Assembly (NCBI RefSeq): GCF_001653235.2
Contig: NC_035793.1
Span: 1,054,001 to 1,118,000 of the forward strand
Length of the DNA stretch: 64,000 nt
DNA from: Pochonia chlamydosporia 170
Lineage: Eukaryota > Ascomycota > Sordariomycetes > Hypocreales > Clavicipitaceae
Direction: 5' to 3'
Below the pieces are notes generated by a model. That model was not told where the DNA came from, made no database searches, and saw only the letters and a list, made by a program, of their open reading frames with translations. A program made the translations under genes and the position numbers. Shown here one piece after another: positions 59,179-64,000 of the stretch; the first letter of the stretch is position 1, and each line of letters opens with the position of its first letter.

Positions 59179-60225
59179 ATGGCTCCTGGGTCAAAATCCA
59201 GCCGGGTAAAGCCGTCTGAGGTGGCAGCCGACACCAAGCGGAACTTCATTCCCATGGTTAATGCCAACTATGCAGAAATGTTCCCTCCTTACTCAATTCT
59301 CTACCCTCAGCCAGCTGAACTTATCATTACACGCCGGCATTTGGGCACCCGCCCACCCGTTTTTCGTATAGAAGAGGGAGATCCTGTCATGACTGCAATT
59401 TCTTATGCAGCTACTGACAGCCAATCCCACGAAGCTGCCGGCGGCTGCAGAGTCAGAATTCCATTCATTTGTGCTGCCAACGAACGCCGGCCCGGAGGTG
59501 ACTGGGAAACGGGATGCTCAGGGTATGAGGAAAAGCTCTGTCGCCGAAGCAACCTTTCTGCAACACTCAGCAGTCCCTGGCCAAACACACAGGTATCATC
59601 AAATTATCCTATACCCTCTGCTGGATGTATTCTCTCGGACGCTGTTGTCGTTTGCCGAGGACCCCATGATCATTACGAGCGCCTTGATCGCTGGTATGAC
59701 TTGCCTGTTGTTTCCGTACCACCAACTCGATGGCCGAAGCTGAAGGAAAACGGAACCATGTATTCTTTTGCAGAAGAACGATTCATGATGAGAGAGAAGA
59801 TCCGAGGAGCCCTTCGCCTCTGCCTCTACAACAATTACGATCGGGTTGTTGTTGGGGATTTTGGCCTAGGCAACAGCTGCCGTAATCCGCCTCAGGAGGT
59901 CGCTGAAATCTGGCGAGATGTGCTGCTATTCGACCCGGATCTCCGTGGACAGTTTGCCTACGTTATTTTCGCCTTCGAAGACCCTTCACAAAGCACTACC
60001 CGCTGCATCTGGGACGAGATGGCAAGGAAAGACAAGAAAGGAGGAGTTGGTGCCAAGATGAAGTCGCGCGGCGATCCGGTAGCCTCGGTTGGAATCTCAC
60101 GAGGCGCATCTATGGTTGCACCAACAGATATGGCTATTTTCCAGCTGGCATTTGATCCCGCTGAGATTCAGCGTGTACTCAGCGCCCCAGACCCACGTTA
60201 CGGTTTAGACATGATTACTTCTTGA
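59179..60225 (+). CDS. Microbial-type PARG domain protein (DUF2263/TIGR02452 family)
   Basis: Intronless, 348 residues. The fold is the macrodomain-like poly(ADP-ribose) glycohydrolase found in bacteria and fungi, which removes ADP-ribose from proteins; activity of this member is inferred only. The signature segment is in AANERRPGGDWETGCSGYEE followed by KLCRRSNL, matching the family's PGG...EE-LCRRS-L pattern with the catalytic-type double Glu retained. The residue before EE is Tyr where bacterial enzymes commonly have Gln. GVI-type downstream elements are seen as ILSDAVVVCRG and the RVVVGDFGLGNSCRNPPQEVAEIW helix-strand that lines the ligand pocket; the ~25 N-terminal residues look disordered. 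No ADP-ribosyltransferase or antitoxin-like partner is adjacent. It may be a housekeeping hydrolase or part of stress response. Confidence 0.85.
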   Translation: MAPGSKSSRVKPSEVAADTKRNFIPMVNANYAEMFPPYSILYPQPAELIITRRHLGTRPPVFRIEEGDPVMTAISYAATDSQSHEAAGGCRVRIPFICAANERRPGGDWETGCSGYEEKLCRRSNLSATLSSPWPNTQVSSNYPIPSAGCILSDAVVVCRGPHDHYERLDRWYDLPVVSVPPTRWPKLKENGTMYSFAEERFMMREKIRGALRLCLYNNYDRVVVGDFGLGNSCRNPPQEVAEIWRDVLLFDPDLRGQFAYVIFAFEDPSQSTTRCIWDEMARKDKKGGVGAKMKSRGDPVASVGISRGASMVAPTDMAIFQLAFDPAEIQRVLSAPDPRYGLDMITS

Positions 60226-61682
60226 AGAACGGTTACAACTTTCCTGCGGCTCCTGAACGCCCCGAGGAGCAATGCAACGGAAAAAAGGATTGCATACAGC
60301 GCATCTTTACATCAGCCTTTTTTGGCCATATCGAGCGGCGTATGGTATCTGAACTCTTAATTTTTGCTTCACTCTCCCTCAGCACACTCTCTCACATTTT
60401 GTATTGTATTTCTACGTCCTGCGCATTGCTTCTTGTTCAATATGAAAGTTTTCTCCCCCACCTGTGGCAATTAATATTGGAACAACTCCGGCACCAATGT
60501 CGGTAGATGGGTTCAGTCAGCGCCGTTGTATCCAGTCGAGCCCTTTTGGCTGCGAAGGACCGAGCGGCCATTTCTTGCAACGGTGCCGGGCGTGGCCCAC
60601 CATCTACTGTTATGCGCTTGCGCTTCGTTGCACATACTTTCTTTTTCCTCTATTCCCTTGGCCGTTTATTGCTTTGCTGGCCATTTCAACTTCTCCGGAG
60701 AGCATCAGATATTATTAGATGGTGGTTGGCTTCTCCTCTCTGGGCTTCTGCTGGTGACAGACAAACCCCCTGTACTGTAGGGCATGCAGCCAATTTATGG
60801 TAAAATTGTACGATTGGTTGAAAGTACGAGTTCACCACTAACAAGTTAGTGTTTTCCCCGGTCGACTGACACACACATTGACACACTCATGGGGGTGGTG
60901 GCACATGGATGAATTTGGAATTGTCATTGCAGACCAGCCAAGTTTCTTGGTCAGCCCAAAGCCAATGTTGCTACCATGTACTATCAAGAGGACATAATGG
61001 AAATCGCACACTTCACACTTACATATGCGCTCCACACATGTTGGATACTGAACACTGATTAACAAGTCTTGATTCGATTCTCCAACTGCAATGTGATTCA
61101 GTTGCCACAGAGCCATGATTAGCAGCTAGTGCCAGAATCGCCCGCCATTGCCGTCGATGTTAGTCCATTTCGGTCATGAGGCCTGAGACATTATACCACC
61201 ACACCACTCATATCCAGCTTCCTGGTGCGCAACTTGGGTGTCCACGCACATTTTTGATTCGTTTTATCAACGCTTGTCAGGTTTCACGTCCAGACTTTTC
61301 GCCCCCTCTTGGCATCGGAATGATAGACAGGAGAAAGAACAGAAGCAACCACGGGCGCTTAGGCAAGCCTAGTCGGCCATTCCGTTGCGAGCGAGTCATT
61401 GGAAATGCATGTAAGTCAGCCTAATATACATGCATATCAGCCAGAAATCCCATCACACCAGCGGCCGCTCATCTCAAATCTAAATACTAATGTTGCTACT
61501 ATTTCGAGGTTGCTTTTGTTGCCGAGGCGCCTGCCACATAGTGCTTGTGAGCTAAGAAAACCGCTCCATTCACGTGCCACGGAGCAACGACCGTAGTATT
61601 GTTTCATAACGGCAAAAAACCATTTTTTCTTTCTTTTTTGTCATTTTTTTTCTTTTGCCGCATGAGTTGAGCTGGGCTGGAT

Positions 61683-61692
61683 TACTCCGTAC
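61683..61692. repeat. TACTCCGTA(C) interspersed motif
   Basis: Perfect copy; another perfect copy in the same orientation lies 290 bp downstream at 61973-61981. Confidence 0.7.
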
Positions 61693-61972
61693 TGTTGGAG
61701 AGCCACGAGTGTTAGTCATCAAATCCACGCGATGTCATCCTTCCACGTCCTTTGGCTCCAGTCGGCAATAACATCTGATCCACTCCCCCGATCGATCCTC
61801 AGCGCTACGGTCCGTCACACTTGACATAATTCAACCAGACATGCCTGGAGTCGAAAGCAGGTACTTGACTTGGGGCCCTGGCGGCCCGATGCTACGGCTG
61901 TGGTTTTCCAAGACAAGCATCAAATGCATGTATGTGCTCTGTTCACACGCACATACATGTATGTTCCAGTGT

Positions 61973-61981
61973 ACTCCGTAG
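61973..61981. repeat. TACTCCGTA interspersed motif
   Basis: Perfect copy, immediately followed by GTCCGTAC, a degenerate second unit. Confidence 0.7.
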
Positions 61982-62654
61982 TCCGTACCATCAGCCATCA
62001 GCCAGCCCACCTCATCTCGGCCTCATGCAATGCTCTCCGGAAAGCTGGTTGTGTCTCCGGCCACCTTATCACCTAAATGCGACCCATGTCAATCCAATCA
62101 CCTACACGCCATAGCTTCCTAGGTATGTAGTAAAGAGAGAAGAAGGCCGACGGAGCCATTGAGCCAAAGGATGACATTCATTCACGCCACGAATTCGCGG
62201 CAAACTCATGATAGGAAGAGCAACTATTGACAATGGTCCAACCATTTGCATTGTCAGCCGTGTATGCATGCACGGAGTCTACTCCGAGCGCACATCAAGA
62301 GTTGGAAAGTTTCCTTCATTCTGTATGATTCGCTTGTATTTATTGTTGTGGCGCATGGCGCTGGCATGTGAAATGTTTAATAGCCTGCCTACCCAAAATG
62401 TTTCATCCATAATGCGAGAGTTCCCTGACGCGACTTCTAGTAGGAGGCTCGGGGAACACAATTAAGCCACAGTGGCGAACATTTTGATTTTGTCCTTTTT
62501 TTTTGGGTTCGGTATATTCATGCTTGAGGAAATTCCCTTTCACATTCATTTCTCTTCTCGTTACTCAAGTGCTTGAATTCTCCTTTGCACGTGTGGCTTT
62601 TTAATGATATCGAGTTGGGGTTTTGTTTGCTAGTTCATGGACAATTGTCTGCCT

Positions 62655-64000
62655 TTACCACATTGTTGGTCTGAGCCCGGTAAAGTTTGACAGGGTATTC
62701 AGATCCGTTTCGCTTTCTTTCTTGCGCTGACCGCTCAACTAGAAGAAGTGATGGTTAGTTGGATGTTTCATTTCTCGGATATCATGGAAATCTCCGTTCG
62801 TTCGAGAACCTGAGCCCCGCACAGAGTCTTGCCACTACTGCAAAAGACGGCTTACCTCGAGTTGCACTCCTCTGTGCACGTGGACCAACCAATCGACGTA
62901 GTTTTGCGCCTCGTTGTTTCTATCCTCTACCAACATGCGGGCAAATTCAAATTCGGCACCGTCGATTCCTTGCCGAGCGAGTTGGATGGTTAAGCCCTTG
63001 GAGCCGCGCATCGTCTTTAGAAACTCAATAATATTGCGGACTTGAGCGTTCAGATGGGTTTCCAAGACCGGCATTGACGAGGTATATGCGTCCAGGCTCT
63101 TCAGGGAATCCTTGTCTTCGCCGAAGAGATCAGCAACAAGGTTTGGTGATGTTTGTGAATGGAACCACAGCAGGCACTGTTGACCATTATCAACGAGATA
63201 CACGCCGCCGGCTTCGATGCGGGAGAATGACGCTCGTATCGAAGGCGGCATCTTGAGGTGGCCCGTCTCCGCATCTGCGAACCCCTCCTCAGGTTGCAGG
63301 TTGTGAACCGGAATGATGCGAGGGTAGAGATACAAACTCAGTTCCAAGGCGCCCATCGAACGGACCATGCGCATTTCATGTACTCTCCTGTCTGAGTTCT
63401 CAACGCCACCTTTGAAGGCTCTGCACTTGGTGAGTCCCAGCATATACATGCAAAACTCCTTTAGCTTCTCGGGCATGACCAGTTCGCCAGCCGGATGCTG
63501 TTGTGCTGAGTGTTTCCTATAGCATGACATGACATCGATCGTCCGCTCAGCAAGCCAGTTTCGTATGTCCTTCAGATTGCTCGAAGTGGTAGCAAGCTTC
63601 GTGCCGGCCTCCTTTGCCAGAAGGGCAATCACGGCATCTTGGTCCACAAACTTCATGCATGCTCGAATGCCCTGTTCCCGCATGCCAGCTTCCTTGGAAG
63701 TTTCGCTCACGCTAGCAATGATGTTGGAACAACGAACCCTGCGTTGACCAGAGGCAGTGGTGTATAAGAGGGCGGACTGGAAGTGAGCGTCCAGTTTGGA
63801 GTCGAGCTTGCCATCGTAGCTGAATGAAACTGCCAAAGCCTTGTCTGCATCTATAACGCCAATCTCAAGGTCGGCCCCAAATGTATGTTGCACAAAGTTG
63901 CCGTGATAAGCTGACACCTGCAGACCATTGGAGCACCGAACCTTCATCAACGCTTGGAAGCCAGTTTCTCTCGTCACCGTATGGCTAATTTCGGCAGACA
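62655..64000 (-). CDS. SFB3: Sec24-family COPII coat protein, C-terminal part (Sfb3/Lst1-like)
   Basis: Cargo-selecting subunit of the COPII coat on the ER. Only the 3' part is present: one exon from beyond 64000 to 62856, then 62738-62655, with a 117-bp intron carrying CTAAC near its end. The visible ~400 residues cover the trunk end, beta-sandwich, helical and gelsolin domains: VSAYHGNFVQHTFGADLEIG, ALLYTTASGQRRVRC, SCYRKHSAQQHPAGELVMPE, LYLYPRIIPVHN, GGVYLVDNGQQCLLWFHS and NYVDWLVHVHRGVQLE. DLEIGVIDADKALAVSFSYD and TKCRAFKGG favour the Sfb3/Sec24C-D type over the canonical Sec24. If the intron is kept, translation ends six codons later; splicing adds 27 residues. The 3' exon is the least certain part. 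Confidence 0.88.

Larger units (their letters stand above)
60226..62654. other. Intergenic between convergent genes, 2.4 kb
   Basis: 3' regions of the PARG-like and Sec24-family genes. Contains TACTCCGTAC at 61683-61692 and TACTCCGTA at 61973-61981, plus T/C-rich runs near 61620-61660. No gene or RNA recognised. Confidence 0.5.

Overview
The window is nuclear DNA of a filamentous ascomycete (Pezizomycotina). The evidence is short GT-AG introns of roughly 45-130 bp with occasional CTAAC-type branch points, pyrimidine-rich leaders, a B-type fungal NADPH oxidase, a Gti1/Pac2 (WOPR) regulator and a microbial-type PARG protein. Sordariomycetes, probably Hypocreales, is my best guess from protein flavour; it is an inference that I could not test. 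Exon boundaries were read by hand from splice signals and reading-frame closure.

Layout. 1-7.0 kb: the 3' part of a monocarboxylate-type MFS transporter (+), a conserved fungal multipass membrane protein (-) and a phosphatidylinositol-4-phosphate 5-kinase (-). 7.0-12.2 kb: mostly gene-free, with one doubtful two-exon gene at 10.6-11.3 kb. 12.2-21.8 kb: glutaryl-CoA dehydrogenase, ubiquitin-conjugating enzyme Ubc4/5 and NADPH oxidase NoxB, all +, separated by 2-3 kb gaps. 25.0-31.9 kb: a mucin-like single-pass membrane protein, a Dal5-type MFS transporter carrying a one-base frameshift, a small Ser/Thr-rich secreted or anchored protein, and a Dabb-domain protein, all +. 32.4-39.9 kb: the densest part, with COA6 (-), SYS1 (+), CPSF2/CFT2 (-) and an FAD-dependent monooxygenase (+). 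41.1-42.4 kb: a Pac2-like WOPR regulator (-), followed by 12.8 kb with no gene I can defend. 55.2-64 kb: mitochondrial asparaginyl-tRNA synthetase (-), a DUF2263/TIGR02452 PARG-like protein (+) and the 3' part of a Sec24-family COPII coat gene (-) that runs off the right edge.

The genes are a mixture of housekeeping functions (mRNA 3'-end processing, mitochondrial translation, complex IV assembly, Golgi and COPII traffic, ubiquitination, lysine/tryptophan catabolism) and developmental or surface functions (NoxB, PIP5K, WOPR regulator, mucin-like protein, transporters). I see no secondary-metabolite cluster, CRISPR, rRNA, convincing tRNA or intact transposon. The most unusual signals are in the intergenic DNA. 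The 9-mer TACTCCGTA/TACGGAGTA occurs eight times where about 0.5 is expected, and the 11-mer CCAGACCAGAC occurs five times where about 0.03 is expected. The 12.8-kb desert upstream of the WOPR regulator and the frameshift in the Dal5-type transporter also stand out.
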